From assembly GCA_934631995.1 (NCBI GenBank), contig CAKTYF010000032.1:1-18470 (forward strand): DNA of 18,470 nt, read 5' to 3'. The translations under genes and the position numbers were made by a program. This stretch comes from an uncultured Eggerthellaceae bacterium. GTDB lineage: Bacteria > Actinomycetota > Coriobacteriia > Coriobacteriales > Eggerthellaceae. How positions within the stretch are numbered: the stretch's first letter is position 1; each line of letters starts with the position of its first letter. Under the pieces are notes generated by a model that was not told the origin of the DNA, ran no database searches, and was given only the letters and a program-made list of their open reading frames with translations. Of the stretch, positions 1-7,916 are shown piece after piece.

Positions 1-3000
1 CGACCACACCATCTCTATTCACATCGGCCGTCCACAGCAATGTAGCATGCGTCCAATCAGCAGAAAGGGGCAAATCAGCATAGTTATCCCCATACCGACC
101 CCTGGCCATATCGTAAACAATTTGAGCATCCACAATGTTAACGCGTAGATTTCCGTTCACATCGCCTAGCTGGATCTCTTCAGGACCAGGAACAATCATC
201 TTACACAGCGCATCGGCATCGGCGCCTAGAGGGTCGTCGGCGCGATTATGGTCCGCTCTCCAAGCGCAGCCAGCAACCTCGGGACAAGCAGCCGTACCGT
301 TGGCGGTATTAAAAACCACGGTCCCGTTCGGAACAACAGGATTCTGGCAACTAGTATCAATGTACTCCACAAACGAGATACCTTTATCCGCTCCGCACCC
401 ATACGTAAACACATTCCCCGAAACGCTATCGTAGCGATTTAGGCTATCCAGGTAGCCAATGACCGCGCCCACGTATTCGCTACCGCTCACCTTGCCAGAA
501 AAAACGTTACCGCTTATAGAGCCAACAACATTATCCCAGGTCTGAGCAACAAACAGGTCGCCGCCAAAAATGCCACCCACGTAACGCGAACCCATCACCG
601 ACCCGTCAACTCTACACCCCTCAATGGTCGGTCGCGCTCCGTTAGGAGCAGTAGAGTTGTCGTAGCCGCCGCCCACGACACCGCCTGCGCAATCGCCGGA
701 ACCCTCAACAACACCATAGAAAGACGAGTTCTTGACTACGCACTGACCCATAGCGTTATCGCGCGTGCCCAGCACTCCTCCCACGTAGTTTACACCCTTC
801 ACCGTAGCGTACGAAGAACAGTCCTCAATAACACCGTTAACGCGTCCCGCTATAGAGCCAATCTGATTCTGCGTGCCATCGTAACCCACAATCACACTGT
901 CCTCCACAACGCAGTTTCGAATAGCAACAACGAAACCCGAACTCGCATGGGCAAACCCATTGCCACCAGCCGAAGCCACCAAGCCCGACTTCAGAGTCCG
1001 AGAACCACTCTTCAGAGTCACACTCTCAATATCAACAGCACAGCCGTCGAGTCCAACGCCCGTATATGCATCAACAAGACCACCGCCTTCGATGCGCTCA
1101 CCATAGATGTTCAGGTTTTTAACGGTGGTATTCCATACGTATTTGAACAGCGGTTTTTCGCCAGCAGGCACAATCAGGGTGTAACCGCCGCCATTAAATG
1201 TGCCCTTGAAAGCATTTAGGTTCTTACCGCGCTTGACATCATCGGAGCCATCTTTAGTGACACCCAGGGGGATCCAGCCGGAAGGAAGTTCGATGTCCTT
1301 TACCATCTTGAACATAGCGCCTTCGTATGATACGCCGTTATTTACAAGCGTAGATAAGTTTGCCAAATCTTGCGTAGACTTCAGTAAGTAAGGATCTTCT
1401 TCCGTACCAGCACCCTCGAACAAACCATCGGCGGCACGCACCGTCACCGTAAACTCATCGCTTGAGACGGTGCGCACTACGCCATCGGGAGCAATGGCTT
1501 TAGCAACACACCTATACACGAATGTGCCTGCAGAAGCTAGAGTAACGCTGAAGCTCGCGTCGTCGGTCACACTTACACACGCCCCATTTTGGTCATACCA
1601 AAAGTAGTTGACCGTAGCGTCTTGCGGAACCTCAACCTCAAAAGAGGTAGTTGAAGAGGGCAGTCCAGTGAACGCAACAACGTCTTTAGGCTGAGATGCT
1701 ATGACCAGAGGCTCATTGGAGGCTCTATAGTCACATACCACGGTGGTTCCACTCTTTTCAATACCATCAAGCACCGAATCGTCAAACGTAATCTTGCCCC
1801 AATCCTGAAGAGAGCCGGGATAGTAGATGAACATAGGATACGCCACGCTGCTGCTCGCAAAGAAAGACGTAAGGTCTTTCGATAAATAAAGCTCCTTTAG
1901 ACTTTCCCCCGCCCCCGAAAGAGCACCACCCGAAATCTCCTTGACACTTGATATGTCAATGGCGTCCAGACTGCCACAATCATCGAATTCAGATTCCAGC
2001 GCAGTAACACCGGGCAAAGAAACACTGCGCAAAGTCTTCATGCCACGGAAATTTTCACCCAGCGGGCCCAAAGCAGTTACGGTATCGGGCAATGCTAACG
2101 ACGTCACCTTGTCACCGTACGTGAATAGGCGATCATACGTGGTTAGACCTTGAGGCAGTTTTACCTTAACAACGCTTGAACAACGGCTGAACGCCGACGT
2201 TTCATACGTAATATCAACCGCATCAACAGGAGAAAGGCAGTTCACCTCCGTTAAGCCTGTGCAACCGTAAAAAGCATATTCTCCAATATACGTTACAGAA
2301 GCAGGAATAACTAATTCGCCCGCAATCCCGACACACCCATTAAACGCCCGCTTTCCAATAGAAGCCAGCCCATCGGGAAAGACAACGCCTTCGATATTCG
2401 CTCTCTCAAAAAAAGCGCTGTCTCCGATAGAGACAATATCCTGCGGAACGTCAACGCATCCGCTAAGCGACATAAGTGAAAAAACTATCTCGTGCGATAG
2501 CGTGTTAATCATTAGGCCATTTTCAAAAGAAAACTTCCCACCCTGAGCACAATCGATAGTGGTCAACGCCGCCTGATTCCGTAATGCCGTTGCCTGAAAA
2601 TCTTCAAGGCTTGCTGGCAAACTCACCAATGCAAGTTTTGGCAAAGACGTAGCGCTGCTAGCAGCAAGGGCACTGCCCGTAAGCGATGTAACGCCCTCGG
2701 CCACCACAATGCGTTCCAGAGAGTCGCTGCTTCTGCAAATGCTTACCGAACAATTCAGATTGCTAGCCAAAACCAACTCTTTCAGGCTATTGCAGTTACT
2801 GAATAGATCCTGTCCAACAAAGGCAACGCCAAATGGCACAAATGCTCTAGAGATATTCGTACCATAAAAAGCGAAAGCCCCCAGCTTAGTAATGCCTTGG
2901 GGCAAAGAAAGATCGCCCGAAAGGCTAGAGCATCCGCTGAACGCATAATCGCCAATGCTGTCCAACATGTCGGGAAGCGTAACTGCCCTAATGTCGGTAT

Positions 3001-5044
3001 TATCTCGATACGCACCATTTCCGATAGCGATAACATTTTGCGGAATGACCAGCGTACCGCTTTCATCGGTCACTTTAGCATTTGCAAGCGCTTTGACGAT
3101 TTCTATACCAGAATTGGTAGTCTTCGTAATCACGCCTTCTTTGACCGAAAAAGGACTGCCTTCGGCAAACGCAACATTGTTCACACCATGGCCAACAAGC
3201 AAGCCATCGAGCTCAACGATAGTAGAGGGGAAATACATAGACTTCAAACCATCCAGGGATCCCAGGCCGCCACCCAAAACGGAAGTAACACCCTCAGCAA
3301 ACGTAATGCTTGTCAAACTAGAACAACCGCCAAATGCGTTGCAGCCAGCTGGAAGATTGCACGGAATGGTGATATCCCTCAACTCCTTGCAGCCATAGAA
3401 GGCAAACGGAGCAAGAGAAGTAAGTCCTGCGGGCAACTCGATACCCGTAATTGCGGTCGCACCGCGAAATTGCTCACCGATGGCTGTTACCGTAGAAGGA
3501 ATCGTCACAACGCCTTTAAGCAGCGAGGCGTCCATAACCTTCACCAATTTCTTGCCGTAATCGGCCAAAAGGTAATTGCCATCAATGTAGACGGCGCCAC
3601 CCTTAGCACAGTTGTACACCTTAAGGGTACTGCAACCGAAAAAAGCTTTCTCGCCGATATCAATCAGAGATTCTGGGAACGTAATGGACGCAGCATTCAG
3701 GCCCTGCAGCAGATACTCGCCAAGATAAGTAATCCCTTCATCGATTACAACCGAGGAAATCATCCCTTTGTGATAAGTCACATAGGGCAGAGCATCAAAG
3801 GCCGAGGCATCTTCCGTTCTTCCATCGGTTCCTTCGACTTTGCTGAATTTCAACACGCCACTATCGTATACGGTCCAATTTGCATTCTTAAACGTGCCCT
3901 GGCCTACAACCTCTGCACCAGCAGACTTGATAATCATTTTTGCGGCATGGGAACGCGTAGTATACGTTTGGTTATTTATGGTAGCAGTAACATCGCAACA
4001 ATAAGTCCTTGTTCCAGCTTCGACCGTAGGAACACGAAAACGCGATGACGTTTCCCCCTCAATGGCAACATATTCTCCATCGGAGGCCTCGAACCACTGA
4101 TAAGACAACACCGCCCCTTCAGCGGCGGTTGCCCGAACGGTCAACCTCGCAGAATCACCCACCTTGCAAGTAAAACCAGCGGGTTGTACCGTGATGCGCG
4201 GGGCGAAATCCATAGCGGTCTTGATTGCAAATGTGTATACTTCCACGCCACCATCATCCGTTGCCTCAAGATTCGCATACCCACTTTTCACTGTAATAAT
4301 GGAACCGTCAGACACAGGGATATCTACGCCCCGCTTGTATTGGGTGTCCCCCACAAACGTACGCACCTGGAAGTTCTTGTTCGCCGCCGTAGGCGTTACT
4401 TTCACGGAAGTCGTGCCTTCGGGCACTGTGAGCGTATAGGCATGTTCGCTAGGACTGAACGCGCGATCAAGGCTGCCCGCAGAAAAGTCAATATTCGCCA
4501 GCGTCTTGTCGGTATTATAAGGATTGCCCAAATCATACATGGTGCACGTATACATTACGCGAATCTCATCGCCTGCCGACAGCCTACCATTCTCAACCGT
4601 ATAATTTGCAAAACCCTTATCGGTAAACCAATCATTGAGGGTGCCCATCCAGCCGGAATTGTCGCCACCATCGAACTGCTCCAGTCCTTCAATACCCGAG
4701 ATATAAAACCCGAAAGCGGAACTAGTTGTGTAATCTATTTCTTTGCCTGCAGCCTGGACGGCTTCGACTATACATGTTCCCATGGTGGACTCGGATTTCA
4801 AAGCAACATCCGCATCCACAAGCGTTCCTTTCCATGCGGGCTCCAAATTATCAACGGGTTCAATGAATGTGGTGTTTTCCACAATCACACGTACGCTGCC
4901 CAACTCCGCCGCAGGCTCAGCGGGTGCCAGCATATTCAACTCATTGGCTGAAGCCACTGCCGGCAGTGCCGGCAAAAGCGCCGCCGCAAGCACCAACGAC
5001 AACAGCGCGTTCACCGCACGCGTAAGCTTTCCCGCCCTCGTCAC
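1..5044 (-). CDS. Secreted BspA-like leucine-rich repeat protein with C-terminal dockerin (3' end outside window)
   Basis: The frame is open from a GTG at 5044 to the window edge (1,681 full codons); the C-terminus is missing. The GTG was chosen because AAGGAAGGGG lies just upstream and a signal peptide follows directly (VTRAGKLTR, then a Leu/Ala core ending LPAVASANE, about residues 1-35). Domains in order: DUF4430-like (about 49-170, containing SGWMGTLNDWF); cadherin-like sandwich (about 175-265); Ig-like with SYQWFE (about 282-369); many LRR_5/BspA repeats of the type AFYGCKELRDITIP (about 405-1095); a second Ig-like domain (about 1112-1202); a GLUG/beta-helix region opening GAGTEEDPYLL with YVGGVLG, YVGGIFG and YVGAVIG (about 1207-1610); then a dockerin with calcium loop DVNGNLRVNIVD at about 1627 and a second loop cut by the edge. 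There is no visible membrane anchor. BspA-type proteins are surface adhesins; that role, and tethering through the dockerin, are inferred. It lies 102 nt downstream of the cohesin gene. Confidence 0.9.
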   Translation of the reverse strand, partial: MTRAGKLTRAVNALLSLVLAAALLPALPAVASANELNMLAPAEPAAELGSVRVIVENTTFIEPVDNLEPAWKGTLVDADVALKSESTMGTCIVEAVQAAGKEIDYTTSSAFGFYISGIEGLEQFDGGDNSGWMGTLNDWFTDKGFANYTVENGRLSAGDEIRVMYTCTMYDLGNPYNTDKTLANIDFSAGSLDRAFSPSEHAYTLTVPEGTTSVKVTPTAANKNFQVRTFVGDTQYKRGVDIPVSDGSIITVKSGYANLEATDDGGVEVYTFAIKTAMDFAPRITVQPAGFTCKVGDSARLTVRATAAEGAVLSYQWFEASDGEYVAIEGETSSRFRVPTVEAGTRTYCCDVTATINNQTYTTRSHAAKMIIKSAGAEVVGQGTFKNANWTVYDSGVLKFSKVEGTDGRTEDASAFDALPYVTYHKGMISSVVIDEGITYLGEYLLQGLNAASITFPESLIDIGEKAFFGCSTLKVYNCAKGGAVYIDGNYLLADYGKKLVKVMDASLLKGVVTIPSTVTAIGEQFRGATAITGIELPAGLTSLAPFAFYGCKELRDITIPCNLPAGCNAFGGCSSLTSITFAEGVTSVLGGGLGSLDGLKSMYFPSTIVELDGLLVGHGVNNVAFAEGSPFSVKEGVITKTTNSGIEIVKALANAKVTDESGTLVIPQNVIAIGNGAYRDNTDIRAVTLPDMLDSIGDYAFSGCSSLSGDLSLPQGITKLGAFAFYGTNISRAFVPFGVAFVGQDLFSNCNSLKELVLASNLNCSVSICRSSDSLERIVVAEGVTSLTGSALAASSATSLPKLALVSLPASLEDFQATALRNQAALTTIDCAQGGKFSFENGLMINTLSHEIVFSLMSLSGCVDVPQDIVSIGDSAFFERANIEGVVFPDGLASIGKRAFNGCVGIAGELVIPASVTYIGEYAFYGCTGLTEVNCLSPVDAVDITYETSAFSRCSSVVKVKLPQGLTTYDRLFTYGDKVTSLALPDTVTALGPLGENFRGMKTLRSVSLPGVTALESEFDDCGSLDAIDISSVKEISGGALSGAGESLKELYLSKDLTSFFASSSVAYPMFIYYPGSLQDWGKITFDDSVLDGIEKSGTTVVCDYRASNEPLVIASQPKDVVAFTGLPSSTTSFEVEVPQDATVNYFWYDQNGACVSVTDDASFSVTLASAGTFVYRCVAKAIAPDGVVRTVSSDEFTVTVRAADGLFEGAGTEEDPYLLKSTQDLANLSTLVNNGVSYEGAMFKMVKDIELPSGWIPLGVTKDGSDDVKRGKNLNAFKGTFNGGGYTLIVPAGEKPLFKYVWNTTVKNLNIYGERIEGGGLVDAYTGVGLDGCAVDIESVTLKSGSRTLKSGLVASAGGNGFAHASSGFVVAIRNCVVEDSVIVGYDGTQNQIGSIAGRVNGVIEDCSSYATVKGVNYVGGVLGTRDNAMGQCVVKNSSFYGVVEGSGDCAGGVVGGGYDNSTAPNGARPTIEGCRVDGSVMGSRYVGGIFGGDLFVAQTWDNVVGSISGNVFSGKVSGSEYVGAVIGYLDSLNRYDSVSGNVFTYGCGADKGISFVEYIDTSCQNPVVPNGTVVFNTANGTAACPEVAGCAWRADHNRADDPLGADADALCKMIVPGPEEIQLGDVNGNLRVNIVDAQIVYDMARGRYGDNYADLPLSADWTHATLLWTADVNRDGVV

Positions 5045-5083
5045 TTTCCTCCCCTTCCTTTCTTGCTCTTATTTCGGACCGAT

Positions 5084-5119
5084 AAAAAACGCCCGCGAAT
5101 CTATAAACGACCCGCGAGC
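5084..5119 (-). terminator. Intrinsic terminator or attenuator between the cohesin and LRR-dockerin genes
   Basis: On the minus strand GCTCGCG (5113-5119) pairs with CGCGGGC (5091-5097): seven pairs with one G-U across a 15-nt loop. GTTTTTT (5084-5090) follows at once. Only about 40 nt remain before the GTG at 5044 and I see no promoter there. The downstream gene is therefore probably expressed by read-through, giving less of it than of the cohesin protein. Confidence 0.6.
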
Positions 5120-5146
5120 ATCATGTAATTTGCTGTTACCGCATCG

Positions 5147-6559
5147 CTAGTTCCAGGCACCGTAATGCGCGAAATGCTGAATGGCAAACGCATCAGTCGC
5201 GTCTATCGCGCCATCGCTGTTCGCATCGGCCGCCCACAGCAAAGTAGCTTTATTCCAAGCATCAGGCAAGGGAAGGGAAGCGTAGTCAACTCCGTATTTG
5301 TTCGTTGCCATGTCGTAAACCACCTGAGCATCAACGATGTTTACCCTTGCGTTTCCATTGACGTCGCCCAACAAGGCATCGGAAATGACAGTCACCGTAG
5401 CGGGATCATCCACCGCAACCAAATAATCCAAAGCGTCCCCACGTAAAGACGCAACGCTATCGGAAATCGAAATAGAAGCATCGCCCGCCTTCAGTACCTT
5501 AAACGTGGCGGTAGCTACAACAATGCCATGGGTGGCATCTGCTTCATTTTCGTAAAAGCTGAACAACGCCTCAGGCGCTCCATTGGCGGGCAGGAAAGAT
5601 GCGTCCCGAGATAAACCAGTGCCTTTCGTCACACCAGTAAGTTCTAATAGAGATGAATCGTAAACCAACGTTCCTTGCAAAGCAGCTATACCATTGTTTG
5701 CAGTAGCAACCACATTGACAGTGATGGTATCGCCCACTTTCACAGGATTATTCGCTTCAATGGAGACCTTAGCCTTAAAGTACGTCGGAGCAGTTTTCTT
5801 TGTCACGTTAATACGATACGTCTCGCTGTAAGCAAATGTGGTGCCATCGGCAGCAAGTTCGCCCACCGTTACAACCAGATAACCCTCATTTCCCGCAGGG
5901 AACTGAGAGGTATCAAGGATAGTCTCACGTTGGAAAGGCACAGGGACAGCAGCCTGTCCATTGTAGCTAAGCGACATAGAGTAGGCAGACTCAGATGAAA
6001 CGTTGATGGGAAGCAGCTGAAGCTTATAGGAACTTGCCGCATCGACATCGATATCAAACTGCTTGCCCTGCCAGGAGCCTTGCCCATTAAGAATTTGCTC
6101 ATCTCCCTTGAACACATTTACCTTAGCAATATATTCCCTATGCGGAGCATTTATTGTCACAGTAGATACGTTTGAACGGGTAGAATATGCAGCGCCGGTA
6201 ACAGTGTTTGTTACAACACAGTAGTATTTACTTACCCCCACGATATTCGCAGGCGCCAAAAGCATGTTGTCCATGGCGATATCGTCACTAAGCAGCTCGT
6301 CATCGTCTTCGCCGATACGATACCACTGATACGAAAGCTCACCGCCGCCTGGAGCCTCGGCTTCTAGTTCCAGGAAAACACCGGCAAAATCGGAATAGTC
6401 AGCAGTTTCATACGCCGAGGGCTGAGTCGTAATTACTGGAGAATAATCAACCTCATCGGCCACCGCCGCCGTTGGCATCACCGGCAACAAACCCGCAACC
6501 AACACCAGCGACAACAGCACACCCAGAAAATCCCTTGCGGACCTCTTCACCTTCGTCAT
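5147..6559 (-). CDS. Secreted cohesin- and dockerin-containing protein
   Basis: The 470-aa product has a signal peptide (MTKVKRSARD, hydrophobic core, cleavage near AAVADE, residue 35). An Ig-like domain spans about 38-138 (LSYQWYRIGE, KYYCVVTN). A cadherin-like sandwich spans about 142-254 and ends YRINVTKK. A cohesin-like module spans about 259-392: FKAKVSIEANNPVKVGDTITV, then ALQGTLVYDSSLLELTGV, and later HGIVVATATFKVLKAGDASI, the strand pattern of type I cohesins. A dockerin spans 396-470, with loops DVNGNARVNIVD (D399, N401, N403, D410) and DANSDGAIDATD (D445, N447, D449, D456). Cohesins bind dockerins in a calcium-dependent way. A protein carrying both could chain with itself or hold the neighbouring dockerin protein. 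No sortase signal, SLH repeats or membrane anchor is visible. The cohesin call rests on pattern recognition; a generic bacterial beta-sandwich is the alternative. Confidence 0.85.
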   Translation of the reverse strand: MTKVKRSARDFLGVLLSLVLVAGLLPVMPTAAVADEVDYSPVITTQPSAYETADYSDFAGVFLELEAEAPGGGELSYQWYRIGEDDDELLSDDIAMDNMLLAPANIVGVSKYYCVVTNTVTGAAYSTRSNVSTVTINAPHREYIAKVNVFKGDEQILNGQGSWQGKQFDIDVDAASSYKLQLLPINVSSESAYSMSLSYNGQAAVPVPFQRETILDTSQFPAGNEGYLVVTVGELAADGTTFAYSETYRINVTKKTAPTYFKAKVSIEANNPVKVGDTITVNVVATANNGIAALQGTLVYDSSLLELTGVTKGTGLSRDASFLPANGAPEALFSFYENEADATHGIVVATATFKVLKAGDASISISDSVASLRGDALDYLVAVDDPATVTVISDALLGDVNGNARVNIVDAQVVYDMATNKYGVDYASLPLPDAWNKATLLWAADANSDGAIDATDAFAIQHFAHYGAWN

Positions 6560-6560
6560 A

Positions 6561-6574
6561 CCCCTTCCTTTCTT
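6561..6574 (-). promoter_or_regulatory. Ribosome binding site of the cohesin gene, shared with its neighbour
   Basis: AAGAAAGGAAGGGG ends one base before the ATG at 6559. The identical 14-mer occurs at 5051-5064, six bases before the GTG of the LRR-dockerin gene. It supplies the Shine-Dalgarno sequence at both starts and supports the start choices. It also fits a common origin of the two leaders and signal peptides. Confidence 0.65.
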
Positions 6575-7080
6575 ATCGCTTTTTATGCAAAACCTAACGC
6601 ACGCGCAAAGCCTACAGACTTGCCCATCCGGCCCCTACCAGGACGCAATAGCGCAGCCTCGTTGCTATGACATTGAGTGTTGCAAATGATTAGGGGGGGG
6701 GTCAACTAGGGAACAACATTTCGTTACCTTTTGGTGAGCTGCGTCATTTTCGGAACATTTTTCTCTTTCTTTTGCAACTTATAGGCGGATTAAAGGCTCA
6801 ATCCAAACGAGAATGATTCTTTCAAGCAGATGAAAATCGGCCCTTTACAAAGCGGTGGTTGAAAATCAATCGAAGAGAAATGGGGATGCAAAACGATTAC
6901 TAAAAACGCTAGCAACCAGCTATTTCAGAAACTAGAGATAATCCCGCAAAACGATAGCTCCACCACAGACCAACTATCCACATCGAATGCAGTTGCCTGG
7001 GAAAGTGTTAACCCGCAGTTTTCCCTGCGAGTCGCCAGAGCGCACCTTGTCGAAATTTTGGGACAAAAACGCCCAAATTG

Positions 7081-7142
7081 TCGATACGGGGCAGGTAGAA
7101 AGCGTAAATACAGCCCTTCATCTACCCTGTATTTTGTATCGA
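7081..7142. repeat. Nested inverted repeats, possible structured RNA or operator
   Basis: TCGATAC (7081-7087) is the exact reverse complement of GTATCGA (7136-7142). Inside, CAGGTAGA (7092-7099) can pair with TCTACCCTG (7121-7129) with one bulge. Alternatively AAATACAG (7106-7113) pairs perfectly with CTGTATTT (7127-7134). The two inner pairings exclude each other. Function and strand are unknown. Confidence 0.5.
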
Positions 7143-7494
7143 TTTGCAAAACCCCAGGTCATAAGCTTCCTGAAGTAAATCTGATTCACGCTTCTCCGCT
7201 CTTTCGAAGAGCCGAACTGCCCTCTATCGTAAATCTCGGCGTTTTCGCGTCGTTTTTCCGACAAGATGACCTTCGGAGAGGGCCGAACGAAAACCCTGGA
7301 AGGCTTGATGCGAAAAAGCGGTGCGGGGAATGGGGTTGAGCCGAACTGTCGAGCTCTGGATAAGCGCATTGGCTTACAGCAAAGGAGAGGCATTATCCAA
7401 GCGAGACCGTGAGGCGAATACCTCGTTCCCCGTATCGCCGTTCGAGCACAACGAGACCTTCAAGCGGGGTTCAAATCCAGGGAATCTTCCCCGG

Positions 7495-7525
7495 AAACGA
7501 AAAAGACCCCCGTTGCTGGAGGTCT
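7495..7525 (-). terminator. Intrinsic terminator of tRNA-Val
   Basis: On the minus strand AGACCTCC (7518-7525) pairs with GGGGGTCT (7504-7511) around a 6-nt loop, with one wobble pair. TTTTTCGTTTCC follows. It sits 9 bases beyond the encoded CCA of the tRNA, as expected for a monocistronic tRNA unit. Confidence 0.85.
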
Positions 7526-7534
7526 CTGAGTTAG

Positions 7535-7609
7535 TGGTGGGCGATGAGGGATTTGAACCCCCGGCCTTGTGCTTGTAAGGCACCTGCGCTCCCGCTGCGC
7601 CAATCGCCC
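7535..7609 (-). tRNA. tRNA-Val, anticodon UAC
   Basis: The transcript folds as a full cloverleaf. Acceptor GGGCGAU pairs fully with AUCGCCC. The D arm is GCGC/GCGC. The anticodon stem GGUGC/GCACA has one mismatch at its outer pair and encloses loop CUUACAA, giving anticodon UAC (plus-strand 7575-7577), which reads GUA and other Val codons. The variable loop is five bases and the T arm is GGGGG-UUCAAAU-CCCUC. The body spans 7538-7609 (72 nt), and CCA is encoded at 7535-7537. The gene has its own promoter and terminator. Confidence 0.95.
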
Positions 7610-7640
7610 GAAACGAACGCTTTGCACGTTCGAGTTCATT

Positions 7641-7669
7641 ATTATGCCACATCTCCCCGCCTCGTGCAA
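7641..7669 (-). promoter_or_regulatory. Sigma-70-type promoter of tRNA-Val
   Basis: On the minus strand, -35 TTGCAC (7664-7669) and -10 CATAAT (7641-7646) are separated by exactly 17 bases. Transcription would start near 7634, about 25 bases before the mature tRNA 5' end. No other gene lies in a position to use it. Confidence 0.75.
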
Positions 7670-7869
7670 GATAATTTTCAAAATCGCCCCCCGAGAACCA
7701 TCCGATCCCGAATAGCGAATAGCCCGATCCGTGAGCCAATTCAGACAAGCAAAGCCAAGATCAACAAGCAGCAATAGACATTCGAGTAAATTCGAAAATC
7801 AACCAACCGAACCAAGACGGGCACAGCAAACCCCTTACTCTTTTTCCACTTCCCTTTTATCCGCCCAAC

Positions 7870-7900
7870 AAATACAATTGAACATGAGAAAAATGTATTT
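7870..7900. repeat. Inverted repeat AAATACA-N17-TGTATTT, candidate operator
   Basis: Perfect 7-bp arms lie at 7870-7876 and 7894-7900, directly in front of the ribosome binding site (AGGTAGGA) of the 1,401-aa gene. The left arm overlaps a possible -10 element TACAAT (7873-7878), though no good -35 is present. The same half-sites occur at 7106-7134. The location suits a transcription factor site; a weak RNA hairpin is the alternative. The rest of 7670-7869 shows nothing recognisable. Confidence 0.45.
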
Positions 7901-7916
7901 GAGCAGGTAGGATACC

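Larger units (their letters stand above)
6560..7494. other. Long intergenic region without a recognisable gene
   Basis: About 935 bases separate the cohesin gene from the tRNA terminator. Short open frames exist on both strands (longest about 93 codons), but none has a clear ribosome binding site, a recognisable protein pattern or a consistent codon profile. The stretch holds a G9 run at 6693-6701, a small hairpin at 7198-7212 (GCTCTT-TCG-AAGAGC), an inverted repeat TGGATAA/TTATCCA at 7357-7363 and 7393-7399, the nested inverted repeats at 7081-7142, and GCCGAAC three times between about 7210 and 7346. The promoter of the cohesin gene should lie here, but I could not identify a convincing -35/-10 pair. 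Confidence 0.5.

Noticed and set aside
2897..4048. Plus-strand open frame of 383 codons
   Set aside because: It lies fully antisense to the LRR-dockerin gene, has no ribosome binding site or recognisable protein pattern, and follows from the codon bias of the real gene.
7118..7393. Small minus-strand frame of 91 codons in the long intergenic region
   Set aside because: There is no ribosome binding site before the ATG, no known motif, and it overlaps the inverted repeats; homologues would be needed to accept it.
7466..7482. Sequence GGGGTTCAAATCC resembling a tRNA T arm on the plus strand
   Set aside because: The flanks do not pair as a T stem, and no acceptor, D or anticodon arms can be drawn around it.
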